From Martinezella tropici (GTDB lineage: Bacteria > Pseudomonadota > Alphaproteobacteria > Rhizobiales > Rhizobiaceae), in contig NZ_QMKK01000035.1 in NCBI RefSeq assembly GCF_003287875.1, positions 186,001 to 250,000 of the forward strand: a stretch of DNA of 64,000 nucleotides, written 5' to 3'. Below the pieces are notes generated by a model. It saw only the letters and a list, made by a program, of their open reading frames with translations, searched no databases and had not been told where the DNA came from. The position numbers and the translations under genes were made by a program. Each line of letters opens with the position of its first letter. Positions within the stretch are counted from its first letter, which is position 1. Shown here in pieces: positions 43,768 through 53,275 of the stretch.

Positions 43768-45492
43768 TCAGGCAAAGCGGCCGCTCGTTTCCTTCGAAAC
43801 GATATAGACCCGCAAAGGCTCGCCGCGACCGCGCACGGCAATCTCGCGGCTTTCGATGCCCTCCATATCGACCTCCGAGAGCCGGGCCACCGGCTCGGAA
43901 AAGACGAGCGCGCTGTTGAATTCCTTGGCGGCGCTTTCCAGGCGGCTGGCGACATTGACCGTGTCGCCGATCGCCGTCACGTTCTTGACGCTGCCATATC
44001 CCATCGAGCCGACCACGGCCGAGCCGCTGTGAAGGCCGATGGCGATTTCAAGCGGAGCGGCCAGTTCGTCGGCCAGTTCCGCGCTGAGCTTGTCGATCTC
44101 CCGTATGATCGCGGCCGCGGCCTTCAAGGCCTGCCGGTTTGCCTCCTTCGGCGTGGTACGCAGGCCGAAGAGCGCCATCGCGCCATCGCCGATGAACTTG
44201 TCCATACGGCCGCCATTCTCCTCGATGATGCGGCCGACGATGGCGAAATAGCGGTTGAGCAGGAAGACGATGTCGAAGGGAAGCCGCGATTCCGTCAGCG
44301 CGGTGAAATGGCGCAGATCGCAGAAGAAGACGACGATCTCGCGCTCGCGGCCTGGGCTGGCGGTCTGGCTATAAACCGGGATCGTCGCCTCGGCCATCGG
44401 CGTCAGGAGCGGGAGGACGCTGACATTGCCGGTCGGGCGCAGCTGGCAGGCAAGCCTGACATCCGGCGTAGCGCCGATCCGGTTCAACGTCTTCTGCTCC
44501 AGCGGCTCCGGCGGCGGCAGGTTTTCCTGCCCCTCAATGATCTGGACACGGCACGTGGAGCACTGGCCCTTGCCGCCGCAAACCGAATAATGCGGTATGC
44601 CGCCAAGGCGGCTTGCCTCGAGTACGCTGAAGCCGCGTGGCGCATGCACGACCTCCCCGCCCGCATAGCGGATGGCGATCTGATATTGCCGCTCACGCAG
44701 TCTGCGATGCGCGCGGAAACCGAAGAGAGCGACGATCGACAGGCTGAATGCCCCATAGAACCCGGCGCGGTAGGGCCATAGAATTTCGACCATCTGACTG
44801 CCCGGCACCGACCCCGTCTCGCCATAGCTTCGCATGTCGCTATAGTAGCCGCCGGGATAGCCGCGCTCGTGCTCCTGAGCGACCTCATGTGCCACCGTCT
44901 TGCCCATTGCGGCAAAGCCAAGCAAGGCGAGAATCGGCAGAACGATGGCAAGCGACAGCATGACGGGCGCGATTGCCATGTACCAGGCACGATAGCGCAG
45001 CCAGAAATGAACGCCGATGCAGCCATGAAGCCAGACGATCAGAAGCACGAGCGACTGACGCACGCCGTTGACCGGCGATGTTATCCAGAGGGTGCGCACG
45101 ATCGCGCTGTAGGTGTCGTGATAGCCATAAACCTCATGCACGATGCGAGTGCCGACGATGTGATCGATCAGAAGCACCGGCACCAGCAGGCCCGTAACGA
45201 TCTGGAAGGCCTCGCCGGCAGGCATGACAAGCGTGCGGCGCCTGTAAAGCATCTTAAGCACGAGCAGAATGTGGACGATCAGGGCGCCATAAAGAAGCAC
45301 GGTTCCAACCGGATTGCGCCAAACCAACATGAACCAATGTTGCGCATGTTCGGCCACGCCGAGCGAAATCAGCCCGAGGGCATGATTGGCCAGATGCATG
45401 ATCACGAAGGCGAATACGATCAAACCGGAGCCAAGGCGCAGCTTTCGCACGAGGCGGTCGGACATGATTGGCTTTCTTGCCTCGATGGTCAT
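43768..45492 (-). CDS. cyaC: Redox-regulated adenylate cyclase with di-heme membrane anchor and 2Fe-2S domain (CyaC type)
   Basis: About 574 residues. The N-terminal six-helix anchor resembles that of di-heme succinate:quinone oxidoreductases and carries candidate heme His residues in MHLANHALGL, GALIVHILLVLK and WLHGCIGVHFWLR. A ferredoxin-type 2Fe-2S domain follows (CGGKGQCSTC, later RLACQLRP). The C-terminal class III cyclase has metal Asp residues (VVFFCDLRHFTALTE, DKFIGDGAMALFG), the substrate Lys, and NVASRLE. This is the architecture described for Sinorhizobium meliloti CyaC, whose activity follows the quinone redox state. Starts at 45492 or 45465 are both possible. Confidence 0.88.
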   Translation of the reverse strand: MTIEARKPIMSDRLVRKLRLGSGLIVFAFVIMHLANHALGLISLGVAEHAQHWFMLVWRNPVGTVLLYGALIVHILLVLKMLYRRRTLVMPAGEAFQIVTGLLVPVLLIDHIVGTRIVHEVYGYHDTYSAIVRTLWITSPVNGVRQSLVLLIVWLHGCIGVHFWLRYRAWYMAIAPVMLSLAIVLPILALLGFAAMGKTVAHEVAQEHERGYPGGYYSDMRSYGETGSVPGSQMVEILWPYRAGFYGAFSLSIVALFGFRAHRRLRERQYQIAIRYAGGEVVHAPRGFSVLEASRLGGIPHYSVCGGKGQCSTCRVQIIEGQENLPPPEPLEQKTLNRIGATPDVRLACQLRPTGNVSVLPLLTPMAEATIPVYSQTASPGREREIVVFFCDLRHFTALTESRLPFDIVFLLNRYFAIVGRIIEENGGRMDKFIGDGAMALFGLRTTPKEANRQALKAAAAIIREIDKLSAELADELAAPLEIAIGLHSGSAVVGSMGYGSVKNVTAIGDTVNVASRLESAAKEFNSALVFSEPVARLSEVDMEGIESREIAVRGRGEPLRVYIVSKETSGRFA

Positions 45493-45561
45493 CAAACCCA
45501 ATGTATATTGCCCGTTCACAACAGGTGGGAAAACGGCTATCGCCTATTCATCTACGGTACC

Positions 45562-45581
45562 GCGCGTCATATATGACGCGC
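45562..45581. promoter_or_regulatory. Perfect 20-bp palindrome upstream of cyaC
   Basis: GCGCGTCATATATGACGCGC is fully self-complementary, 70 bases before the cyaC start and 216 before the divergent glycosyltransferase. Very likely an operator for a dimeric regulator; the regulator is not identified. Confidence 0.6.
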
Positions 45582-45608
45582 AAAGATCGCCGTAGCACTT
45601 TTAATCTG

Positions 45609-45656
45609 CTGCATAATTTTATCCTCAAATCGATTCCGATTTAAGGAATTATGCAG
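45609..45656. other. Long nested hairpin between cyaC and the glycosyltransferase gene
   Basis: CTGCATAATT (45609-45618) pairs perfectly with AATTATGCAG (45647-45656). Inside, AAATCG and CGATTT (45627-45642) form a second stem. It is followed directly by an intrinsic terminator, giving the layout of a small RNA or an attenuated leader on the plus strand. Confidence 0.5.
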
Positions 45657-45657
45657 T

Positions 45658-45695
45658 AGCCGCAACCCCGCATACTGTCGAGGATGCGGCTTTTT
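45658..45695 (+). terminator. Intrinsic terminator in the leader of the GT4-deacetylase operon
   Basis: AGCCGCA (45658-45664) pairs with TGCGGCT (45685-45691), and an alternative inner stem CCGCAT/ATGCGG uses the same 3' arm. A TTTTT run follows. It reads on the plus strand, although no protein gene ends here on that strand. Confidence 0.65.
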
Positions 45696-45796
45696 GAAGC
45701 AGGGATCTTATTGTCACGCAACCGGTCGGAATTCGGGCAACTTTCTCACGATTCAGGCTCATACCATCACTTAATCGTCAACCACGTGCCGGCAGC

Positions 45797-46894
45797 ATGA
45801 AGATCGCCTTTTACGCCCCCTTGAAATCTCCCGGCCACCCGGTCCCTTCCGGCGATCGGCTGATGGCTCGCCAGATCATCGCGGCGCTGGAAATGGCAGG
45901 GCATCGGGTCGACGTCGCTTCCGAATTGCGAAGCTTCACGCCGACGCCGGAGGCCGGTCCACGCGTGGAAATCGCACGGCAGGCGGAAGGCGAAGTGGAT
46001 CGCCTGCTCGAGCGCTGGCAGGATGAGACGCCGCCCGACCTGTGGTTCACTTACCATCCCTATTACAAGACCCCCGATCTTATCGGCCCACCGATCGCGA
46101 GAGGGCTCGGCATTCCCTATGTCACGGCGGAGGCATCCTATTCCCGCCGCCATGACGAAAACGGCTGGGTTGAAAACCAGCGCCTCATTGCCGATGCAGT
46201 AAGGCTTGCCGCCGTCAATCTGTGCTTTACCGAAAGGGACCGGCTCGGCCTTGAGGATGCGATTCCGGAGGGCCGCTACGAGCGTTTCCTGCCCTTCATC
46301 GATGCCGCCCCCTTCGCGGGCTCGTCCTCCGATCCGCGACGGCTGATCACCGTGGCGATGCTGCGCAAGGGCGACAAGTTCGACAGCTACACCATACTGG
46401 CCAAAGCGCTCGATCTCATCCGCGATCAGGACTGGATCCTGACGGTCATCGGCGATGGGCCGATGCGGACCGAGGTGAGATCACTGTTTTCGACTTTCGA
46501 CGAGAGACGGATAGAGTGGCGCGGAGAACGCTCCACGACGGAGATCGCAGAGGAGCTTGCGAGCTCCGGTCTTTATGTCTGGCCTGGTTGCAATGAGGCT
46601 TATGGCCTTGCCTATCTTGAGGCACAGGCGGCCGGCCTTCCGGTGATCGCGCAGGCGACGGCTGGCGTGCCGGAGGTGGTGATGGCGGGAAAAACCGGAT
46701 TGCTGACGCCGGAGGGCGATCTGAAGGCCTATGCCGATGCAATTTCGCAGCTCCTCGGCGATCAGCAGCAGCGACGGGCCATGGCGGACGCCGCCTACGG
46801 CTTCGTCCATCAGGAGCGTTCCTTGAGCGCCGCATCGAAACGGCTCGAAACCATCCTTCGAAACTATCTGGGAGATAGCCATTATGAACGATAG
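45797..46894 (+). CDS. Glycosyltransferase family 4 protein
   Basis: 365 residues. N-terminal KIAFYAPLKSPGHPVPSGDR, donor-domain start RLITVAMLRKGDKFDSYTIL, and the donor-site segment GLYVWPGCNEAYGLAYLEAQ followed by GLPVIAQATAGVPEVVMAGK. This has the E-x7-E motif of retaining GT4 enzymes. It overlaps the deacetylase gene that follows by 11 bases. The leader region upstream contains a palindrome, hairpin and terminator, so expression may be attenuated. Confidence 0.9.
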   Translation: MKIAFYAPLKSPGHPVPSGDRLMARQIIAALEMAGHRVDVASELRSFTPTPEAGPRVEIARQAEGEVDRLLERWQDETPPDLWFTYHPYYKTPDLIGPPIARGLGIPYVTAEASYSRRHDENGWVENQRLIADAVRLAAVNLCFTERDRLGLEDAIPEGRYERFLPFIDAAPFAGSSSDPRRLITVAMLRKGDKFDSYTILAKALDLIRDQDWILTVIGDGPMRTEVRSLFSTFDERRIEWRGERSTTEIAEELASSGLYVWPGCNEAYGLAYLEAQAAGLPVIAQATAGVPEVVMAGKTGLLTPEGDLKAYADAISQLLGDQQQRRAMADAAYGFVHQERSLSAASKRLETILRNYLGDSHYER

Positions 46895-47630
46895 AGCCGA
46901 GTGGCAGCCCTTGCGCGAGGAGTTGCGGCGCTGGGGCGCGGCCAGGCGAAAGGCGAAGCTATGGTTCCGCGACGACGACGCCATCGAGCCGACCCCTGCC
47001 CTCGACCGGCTTCTATCGCTTTCCAATCGGTTCGACGTGCCGATGGCACTCGCGATCATTCCGGCGCCGACAGGCGAAGCTCTGGCCGAACGGCTGGCGG
47101 CCGAAAGCCGCATCACGGCGACGGTGCATGGCTGGACACATCGGAACTATGCTCCTGATGACACCAAGAAGCAGGAGCTCGGCCTGCACCGGCCTAAGGC
47201 TATCGTGCTCGATGAGCTTCATCGCGGCTTCGACAAGCTGCAAGCCCTTTATCCCACGCAGTTTTGCCCTTTGCTGGTGCCGCCATGGAACCGGATCGAC
47301 GATGGACTGCTCCCGCATCTCGAACCGTTCGGCTACCGTGCCGTCTCGGTTTTCGGGCTGGCCAAGCAGGCACCCATCGGCCTGGTCAACACGCATATCG
47401 ACATCATGCGATGGCACGGCGTGCGCGGAGGACTGCCGCATGCTGACATGATCGGACGCCTGGTGGAGGAGCTTCAGAACCGCTTCGACGGCAATGACGA
47501 ACCGATCGGCGTGATGACCCACCATCTCGTCCACGACGATCTTGCCTGGGATTTCGTTGAGGCGTTGTTTGCGGAAACGGCCGGCCATGCCGCCATCGAA
47601 TGGCGGCCGGTCGGCAATTTCATCAACTAA
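46884..47630 (+). CDS. Polysaccharide deacetylase-like protein (NodB-fold)
   Basis: 248 residues without signal peptide. Motif 1 LWFRDDDAIEPTPALDRLL carries the catalytic-site Asp cluster. Motif 2 is ATVHGWTHRNYAP, with the two metal His in HGxxHxN form. Motif 3 is PLLVPPWNRIDDGLL, where the usual RxPxG is replaced by VPPWNR, as in the DUF2334-like branch. It probably removes acetyl groups from a cytosolic glycan intermediate made by the adjoining glycosyltransferase. The two genes overlap and share an operon. Confidence 0.83.
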   Translation: MNDRAEWQPLREELRRWGAARRKAKLWFRDDDAIEPTPALDRLLSLSNRFDVPMALAIIPAPTGEALAERLAAESRITATVHGWTHRNYAPDDTKKQELGLHRPKAIVLDELHRGFDKLQALYPTQFCPLLVPPWNRIDDGLLPHLEPFGYRAVSVFGLAKQAPIGLVNTHIDIMRWHGVRGGLPHADMIGRLVEELQNRFDGNDEPIGVMTHHLVHDDLAWDFVEALFAETAGHAAIEWRPVGNFIN

Positions 47631-47738
47631 AGCATGCCCGCGCGAAAGTGTGCAGCGGTTTTGCGACGATGACATGCGCAAAACCAAACACCTAAAGCGC
47701 GAGAAGCGAATCTGAAAGATCGCGACACGCTTTAGCGC
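47631..47738. repeat. Rhizobial intergenic palindromic repeat
   Basis: About 108 bases directly after the deacetylase stop, made of two stem-loops. GGTTTTGCG/CGCAAAACC has 9-bp arms at 47657-47685, and CTAAAGCG/CGCTTTAG has arms at 47692-47735. The wording (GCAGCGGTTTTGCG..., CTAAAGCGCG..., ...CGCTTTAG) matches, from memory, a dispersed repeat common between genes in Rhizobium and relatives. It may act as a transcript end. Confidence 0.72.
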
Positions 47739-47770
47739 AATTCCAGCATGCTCCGCTGCCGCGGCAGGCT

Positions 47771-48601
47771 TCAGAGCTGCAGCGACTGCCCGTCAAAGGC
47801 GACGAATGCGCCGGGGAAGCTCTGCTGCGCATCGCGTTGCATGTCGTCCAGCTCGCGGTCGGTGCGGCCGGGAGCATGGTGAAACAGGGCCAGCCGCTTG
47901 GCGCCGGCCTTCTTGGCGAGCTTGATGCCCTCTTGCCAGGTGGAATGGCCGAAGCCCAGATATTTGGGCATCTCGGCTTCGAGATAGGTCGCGTCATATA
48001 TCACGATATCGGCATCGGCCATCAGGGCCAGCGCGGCTTCATCGAGCTTGCCGGCTGTATGCTCGGTATCGTAGACCAAGGCGATGACCCGGCCCGACCA
48101 TTCGATGCGATAGCCGATGCAGCCGCCCGGATGGTTCAGCCTGGCGGTGTGCATCACGATGCCGGGATGCGGCTTCAGCGTATCACCAGCGGCGAAATCA
48201 CGAAAACTCATCTCGGCGCGACAGATATCGGGTTCGACGGGGAACCATGGCGGCCGCATGAACTGGCCGATCAGCTGCCGGGTCGTCGTCTTGCCGGCAA
48301 GATGGCCGGACCAGAGATCGACGCTGACCCTCGGATCATAGATGGCATTGAAGAAGGGCAGGCCGATAATGTGGTCATAGTGAGAATGGGTGAAGAAGAG
48401 ATCGATGTCGCGAACCCCTTCCTTGGCCAGATACGCCGCCGCTTCGCGCAACCCCGTCCCGGCGTCGAATAAGATATGCCTGCCGTCATGCCGTAACTCA
48501 ATGCACGACGTATTGCCGCCGTACCGCTCAAATTCCGGTCCCGATACAGGGATGCTTCCCCGCACGCCCCAAAATTTCAGCTCAAAACTATCGTTGTTCA
48601 T
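47771..48601 (-). CDS. Metallo-beta-lactamase-fold hydrolase
   Basis: 276 residues. N-terminal LKFWGVRGSIPVSGPEFERY followed by GGNTSCIELR is the mark of a specific MBL subgroup. The metal motif is FFTHSHYDHIIGLP, with further ligands at LNHPGGCIGY, VYDTEHTAGK and ALFHHAPGRTD. Proteins of this subgroup are often linked to signalling domains or act on phosphodiesters; a link with the nearby cyclases is speculation. Single gene with ATG at 48601. Confidence 0.87.
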   Translation of the reverse strand: MNNDSFELKFWGVRGSIPVSGPEFERYGGNTSCIELRHDGRHILFDAGTGLREAAAYLAKEGVRDIDLFFTHSHYDHIIGLPFFNAIYDPRVSVDLWSGHLAGKTTTRQLIGQFMRPPWFPVEPDICRAEMSFRDFAAGDTLKPHPGIVMHTARLNHPGGCIGYRIEWSGRVIALVYDTEHTAGKLDEAALALMADADIVIYDATYLEAEMPKYLGFGHSTWQEGIKLAKKAGAKRLALFHHAPGRTDRELDDMQRDAQQSFPGAFVAFDGQSLQL

Positions 48602-48903
48602 GGAAGTTTTTACACCATTCCCCTTTCGGTCAAAAAAAGCACACTTTTGCTATCGTGCGAAGCCAGCAATTTCCAAAAGTCGTGCGGTGGTAAAAACTGG
48701 ATCTCATATCGTTCGATCGATACCGATCGTTGGACGAACATCCGCCAACGGATCGCACAGACCTAATATAGGTATGGCGCAACAGAATAGATAAGGGGCC
48801 GGGGTTGACGCTCCGGTTCGGGGTCGGCACGAGATCGTGATCTTGACGGAAAGAGGCCTTAAAGCGACCAAGAATTGCGGCGGTCGCCTGCTTTCCTCGC
48901 TGC
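48602..48903. other. Intergenic region, MBL hydrolase promoter
   Basis: About 300 bases without a supported gene. It contains the promoter of the MBL-fold gene and the 3' end of the winged-helix gene transcript. A locally symmetric CGATCGATACCGATCG stretch near 48715-48731 is the only notable pattern. Confidence 0.45.
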
Positions 48904-49431
48904 TTACAGGGTCGCTGCCGACCGTGCGGCCTGTTCGTAATAGCCGGACAATGCCCTGAGATGCGAAGCAATGTCGGACAGGCCATCCTGCGACAGGCCG
49001 GAGACCTTGGTCGCCTCCACCAGCAGGCGCTCGCGAATTTCCGTATAGCGCTGCAATGCGTCCAGGCCCTTGTCGGTGACGCGGATCGTCTTTTCCTTGC
49101 CGGCCTTGCCGCTTTTGACGAGGCCTGCCGCCTCCAGTTTCTTGATGGCGTAATTGGCGACATGCGTGTCCTCGATATCGAGGACGAGACAGAGATCGGC
49201 GAGCGTTTTCGGCCGGTCGCGATGCCGCACGGAATGAATGATCAGGATCTCGACCGGCGAAAGGCCGGGCACGCCGGCCGCCGCCATGCAGCGCACCAGC
49301 CATCGATTGAAGGCATGGGAAAAGAGGATCGACCCGTATTCCAGCTCCGATAAGGCCGGCGAGCTGCCGCCGGCCAGATGGGCCGACGAGACTATCAATT
49401 CGCGTCGCTTACTCTTTTCCTCGGACGTCAC
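48904..49431 (-). CDS. Winged-helix (MarR-like) regulator behind the oxoprolinase gene
   Basis: 175 residues from GTG 49431, chosen because AAGGAG lies 7 bases before it; the frame extends to 49503 without a site. The wing-helix region is LSPVEILIIHSVRHRDRPK, TLADLCLVLDIEDTHVANY and AIKKLEAAGLVKSGKAGKE. A C-terminal helix bundle follows. It is transcribed after the oxoprolinase gene and so may control it. Ligand unknown. Confidence 0.83.
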   Translation of the reverse strand: MTSEEKSKRRELIVSSAHLAGGSSPALSELEYGSILFSHAFNRWLVRCMAAAGVPGLSPVEILIIHSVRHRDRPKTLADLCLVLDIEDTHVANYAIKKLEAAGLVKSGKAGKEKTIRVTDKGLDALQRYTEIRERLLVEATKVSGLSQDGLSDIASHLRALSGYYEQAARSAATL

Positions 49432-49515
49432 CTGAAAACTCCTTCGAACCGGATCAAGGCCCCGCAGATTCGACGAGCCGAGCGGTCGGTTGCCGCTCGA
49501 CACGGCATCATATTG

Positions 49516-52500
49516 CTATTCATCCCGCTTTCCGTAACCGCCGCCGGTGGGAGTGACGACCGTAAAGGCTTCGCCAGCTTCGAGGACGGTATGGGCCGAG
49601 CCGATCAGTTCCTCGATCTTGCCGTCGTTGCGACGGACATAATTGCGGCCAGTCTGTCCGGCTTCGCCGCCCTTGATGCCAAAGGGTGCCACGCGCCTGT
49701 GGCCCGACAGGATGGCGAATTCCAGCTTTTCACGCGTGCGGATGGTGCGCTGCGTGCCGTTGCCGGAGTTCCACTTGCCGCGCCCGCCCGAATTCGGACG
49801 AATGTGGAAATTCTCCAGCACGACCGGGAACCGCGTCTCGAGGATTTCGGGATCCGTCAGGCGCGAGTTGGTCATATGCGTGTGCACCGCATCGGCGCCA
49901 TTGAAGCCAGGTCCTGCCGGCGCTCCGGAGCAGATCGTCTCATAATATTGATAGGCGTCGTTGCCGAAGGTCAGATTGTTCATCGTGCCTTGGGCTGCGG
50001 CAAGCGCCTCGACCGCGCCGAACAGGCAGTTGGTCACGGCCTGGCTGACCTCGACATTGCCGGCAACAACGGCAGCTGGATATTTCGGCGTCAGCATCGT
50101 GCCTTCGGGAATGATGATGCGGATCGGCCGGAGGCAGCCGGCATTCATCGGAATATCGGCTTCGACGAGGACACGGAAGACATAGAGCACGGCGGCACGG
50201 GTGACCGGCTGCGGCGCGTTGAAATTGTCCGGGCGCTGCGCCGACGTGCCGGTGAAATCGACCGTCGCCTCGCGCTTGTCCTTGTCGATCGAGATCTTGA
50301 CGACGATCTTGCAGCCCTGATCCATCTCGTAAGTGAATTCGCCATCCGACAGACGATCGAGAACACGGCGCACGCTTTCCGCCGCATTGTCCTGAACGTG
50401 GCCCATATAGGCATCCACTACGTCTTCACCGAAGAGCGCGATCATCTTCTTCAGCTCGGCGACGCCCTTTTCATTGGCGGCGACCTGGGCCTTGAGATCG
50501 TTGATGTTCTGCGCCAGCGTGCGCACGGGATAGCGGGCGCCCGTCAAAAGCTTGGTAAGCTCCGCTTCACAGAAGCGGCCGCGATCGAGCAGCTTGAAAT
50601 TGTCGATATAGACGCCCTCTTCCTCGATATGGGTGGCAAGTGGCGACATCGATCCCGGCGAAATGCCGCCGATATCGGCATGATGGCCGCGGCTGGCGAC
50701 CCAGAAGCGGATCTTCTGACCGGCATCATCAAAGACCGGCGTACAGACCGTGAGGTCAGGCAGATGCGTGCCGCCATTATAGGGCGCATTGATGAGGAAG
50801 ACGTCGCCCGGATGGATGACGGCGTTTTCGCGGATCGCGGTTGCGACCGACGCATCCATCGAGCCCAGATGAACCGGCATATGCGGCGCATTGGCGACCA
50901 GATTGCCTTCCGCATCGAAGACGGCGCAGGAGAAATCCAACCGTTCCTTGATGTTGACCGAATAGGCCGTGTTCTGCAGCGTCATGCCCATCTGCTCGGC
51001 GATCGACATGAAGAGATTGTTGAATATCTCCAGCATGACGGGATCGGCCTTGGTGCCGATGGCATTGCGCTCGGGCAGCGCCTTGATGCGCGTGAGGACG
51101 ATATGATCCCTCGTGGTCAGCTGCGCCTGCCAGCCGTCCTCGATGACGATCGTCTGGTTCGGCTCGATGATGATGGCCGGACCGGTCACGGTCTGGCCGG
51201 GCTTGATCGCCTGACGCAGGACGACGGCCGCATCGTGACTTGCTCCGTTGGAGTAGAAGGAGGTGCGCCTCACAGCCTCGGCTTCACCTTCGGCTCTCGT
51301 CTCCAGCTCGACTGTGATATCGGCAGCAGCGCCGCCGATCGTTTCGATCTCGACGGCCTCCACGACCAGAGGCTTGTCTTCGGCAACGAAGCCGAAGCGG
51401 CGCTTGTGCAGCGCCTCGAATTGGCTGCGCAGCCGCGCGGAAGTGTCGATTTCCGGAAAGGTCGTCTCGACCGCCAGCAGGGTATCGGTGCCGGCATAGC
51501 GGATATGGGCGCGCCGGATCGTCTTGATCTCGGCCGTTGCGACACCTTGGGCTTCCAATTCGGGCACGCATTCGCCGCGCAGTTCGCTGCCAAGCGCTGC
51601 GATGGCGGCAGGTGCGGCATCATCGAGGGAAACGCCGAGTGCCTTCTGGCGCGTTGCGCGGATATCGGCAAGGCCCATGCCATAGGCGGAGAGAAGGCCG
51701 GACATCGGATGCAGAAGGATGCTCTTCATCCCCAGCGCATCGGCCACCAGACAGGCATGCTGGCCACCGGCACCGCCGAAGCAGTTGAGCGCATAGCGCG
51801 TGACGTCATAGCCGCGCTGCACCGAGATTTTCTTGATCGCCTCGACCATATTGGCAACCGCGATGCGGATAAAGCCGTCGGCAACGTCTTCCGGGCTTCG
51901 CCCATCGCCGATTTCGGCTGCAAGAGATGCGAACTTGGTCCGCACCGTCTCGACATCGAGCGGCTGATCCTGGCTGGGTCCGAAGATGGACGGGAAGAAT
52001 TCCGGCAGCAGCTTGCCGGCCATGACGTTGGCGTCGGTGACGGCCAGCGGGCCGCCATTGCGATAGCAGGCCGGACCTGGAAAGGCACCGGCCGAATCCG
52101 GGCCGACACGGAAGCGATCACCATCGAAATGCAGGATCGAGCCACCGCCGGCAGCGACGGTGTGGATCAGCATCATCGGCGCGCGGACGCGGACACCGGC
52201 CACTTCCGTTTCAAAGGCACGCTCATATTCGCCATCGAAATGCGCAACATCCGTCGAGGTGCCGCCCATGTCGAAGCCGATGACATTGGCAAAACCCGCC
52301 TGCTCACCTGTCTTCGCAAGGCCGACCACACCGCCAGCCGGACCCGAGAGGATCGCGTCCTTGCCCTGGAACATATCGGCGGCCGTCAATCCGCCCGACG
52401 ACATCATGAACATGACGCGTGCGCCGGTGCGCTCGACATCGAGCTCATCGCAGACCTGGCGGATATAGCGGCCGAGCACCGGCGAGAGATAGGCGTCGAT

Positions 52501-53142
52501 AACAGCCGTATCGCCGCGGCCGACGAGCTTGACCAGCGGCGAGACTTCGTGGCTGACGGAGACCTGCTCGAAGCCGATCGACCTTGCGATCCTCGCGACC
52601 GCAGCCTCATGCGCCGGGAATTTATAGGCATGCATGAAGACGATGGCGACGGAGCGATAACCCTTGGCAAGAAGGTCGCGCAGCGCCGCCTCAGTCGCCT
52701 TTTCGTCCAGGGCCAGTTCGACAGTGCCATCGGCAAGCACCCGCTCCTCGATCTCGACGACATCTTCGTAAAGCGCTTCCGGCTTGACGATCTCGGTCGC
52801 GAAGATCTTCTTGCGCTCCTGATAGCCGATGCGCAGCGCGTCGCGAAATCCCTTCGTCGTCACCAACGCAAGGCGTTCGCCCTTGCGCTCCAGCAGCGCA
52901 TTGGTGGCGACCGTCGTGCCCATGCGGACCTCACCGATCGCACCTTCGGGAACCGGCTCGCCCTTGCCAAGACCGAGATGGAGACGAATGCCATGAACGG
53001 CGGCATCACGATAAGCCTCGGGATTTTCCGAGAGGATCTTGCGGGCGTGGAGAGCACCGGACGGATCGCGCCCGACCACGTCGGTAAAGGTACCGCCGCG
53101 ATCGATCCAGAAATCCCAACGACCCGAAATATTCTCCGACAA
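49516..53142 (-). CDS. Fused hydantoinase A/B, 5-oxoprolinase-like ATP-dependent amidohydrolase
   Basis: About 1208 residues. Start taken at TTG 53142 because GGAGGCGG lies just upstream and the family sequence starts there ([19 protein letters not shown]); no ATG is suitably placed. Domains in order: Hydant_A_N (about 1-190), Hydantoinase_A with nucleotide-site [15 protein letters not shown] (about 195-510), and Hydantoinase_B (about 690-1190; [43 protein letters not shown]). This fused arrangement is that of eukaryote-like 5-oxoprolinase, which opens 5-oxoproline to glutamate with ATP. Hydantoins or other lactams are possible substrates. Confidence 0.92.
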   Translation of the reverse strand: MSENISGRWDFWIDRGGTFTDVVGRDPSGALHARKILSENPEAYRDAAVHGIRLHLGLGKGEPVPEGAIGEVRMGTTVATNALLERKGERLALVTTKGFRDALRIGYQERKKIFATEIVKPEALYEDVVEIEERVLADGTVELALDEKATEAALRDLLAKGYRSVAIVFMHAYKFPAHEAAVARIARSIGFEQVSVSHEVSPLVKLVGRGDTAVIDAYLSPVLGRYIRQVCDELDVERTGARVMFMMSSGGLTAADMFQGKDAILSGPAGGVVGLAKTGEQAGFANVIGFDMGGTSTDVAHFDGEYERAFETEVAGVRVRAPMMLIHTVAAGGGSILHFDGDRFRVGPDSAGAFPGPACYRNGGPLAVTDANVMAGKLLPEFFPSIFGPSQDQPLDVETVRTKFASLAAEIGDGRSPEDVADGFIRIAVANMVEAIKKISVQRGYDVTRYALNCFGGAGGQHACLVADALGMKSILLHPMSGLLSAYGMGLADIRATRQKALGVSLDDAAPAAIAALGSELRGECVPELEAQGVATAEIKTIRRAHIRYAGTDTLLAVETTFPEIDTSARLRSQFEALHKRRFGFVAEDKPLVVEAVEIETIGGAAADITVELETRAEGEAEAVRRTSFYSNGASHDAAVVLRQAIKPGQTVTGPAIIIEPNQTIVIEDGWQAQLTTRDHIVLTRIKALPERNAIGTKADPVMLEIFNNLFMSIAEQMGMTLQNTAYSVNIKERLDFSCAVFDAEGNLVANAPHMPVHLGSMDASVATAIRENAVIHPGDVFLINAPYNGGTHLPDLTVCTPVFDDAGQKIRFWVASRGHHADIGGISPGSMSPLATHIEEEGVYIDNFKLLDRGRFCEAELTKLLTGARYPVRTLAQNINDLKAQVAANEKGVAELKKMIALFGEDVVDAYMGHVQDNAAESVRRVLDRLSDGEFTYEMDQGCKIVVKISIDKDKREATVDFTGTSAQRPDNFNAPQPVTRAAVLYVFRVLVEADIPMNAGCLRPIRIIIPEGTMLTPKYPAAVVAGNVEVSQAVTNCLFGAVEALAAAQGTMNNLTFGNDAYQYYETICSGAPAGPGFNGADAVHTHMTNSRLTDPEILETRFPVVLENFHIRPNSGGRGKWNSGNGTQRTIRTREKLEFAILSGHRRVAPFGIKGGEAGQTGRNYVRRNDGKIEELIGSAHTVLEAGEAFTVVTPTGGGYGKRDE

Positions 53143-53275
53143 ACCCGCCTCCAGCAGAACGATGCCAATAACGATGATAATATATCGATAAATCGTCAAC
53201 GTTTTGTCGTCAACACGAATCGATAGTCATCGCCCTGACAATTTTTGTCATCATAACGCTTGCGGCGAGCCCGAC

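Noticed and set aside
47771..48601. MBL-fold protein as a cAMP phosphodiesterase completing the cyclase circuit
   Set aside because: The motifs show an MBL hydrolase of a signalling-associated subgroup, but nothing in the sequence fixes the substrate as a cyclic nucleotide.
49378..53226. 1282-codon plus-strand frame opposite the oxoprolinase gene
   Set aside because: Exactly covers the minus-strand oxoprolinase whose domains are unmistakable. The plus frame is an artefact of codon bias.
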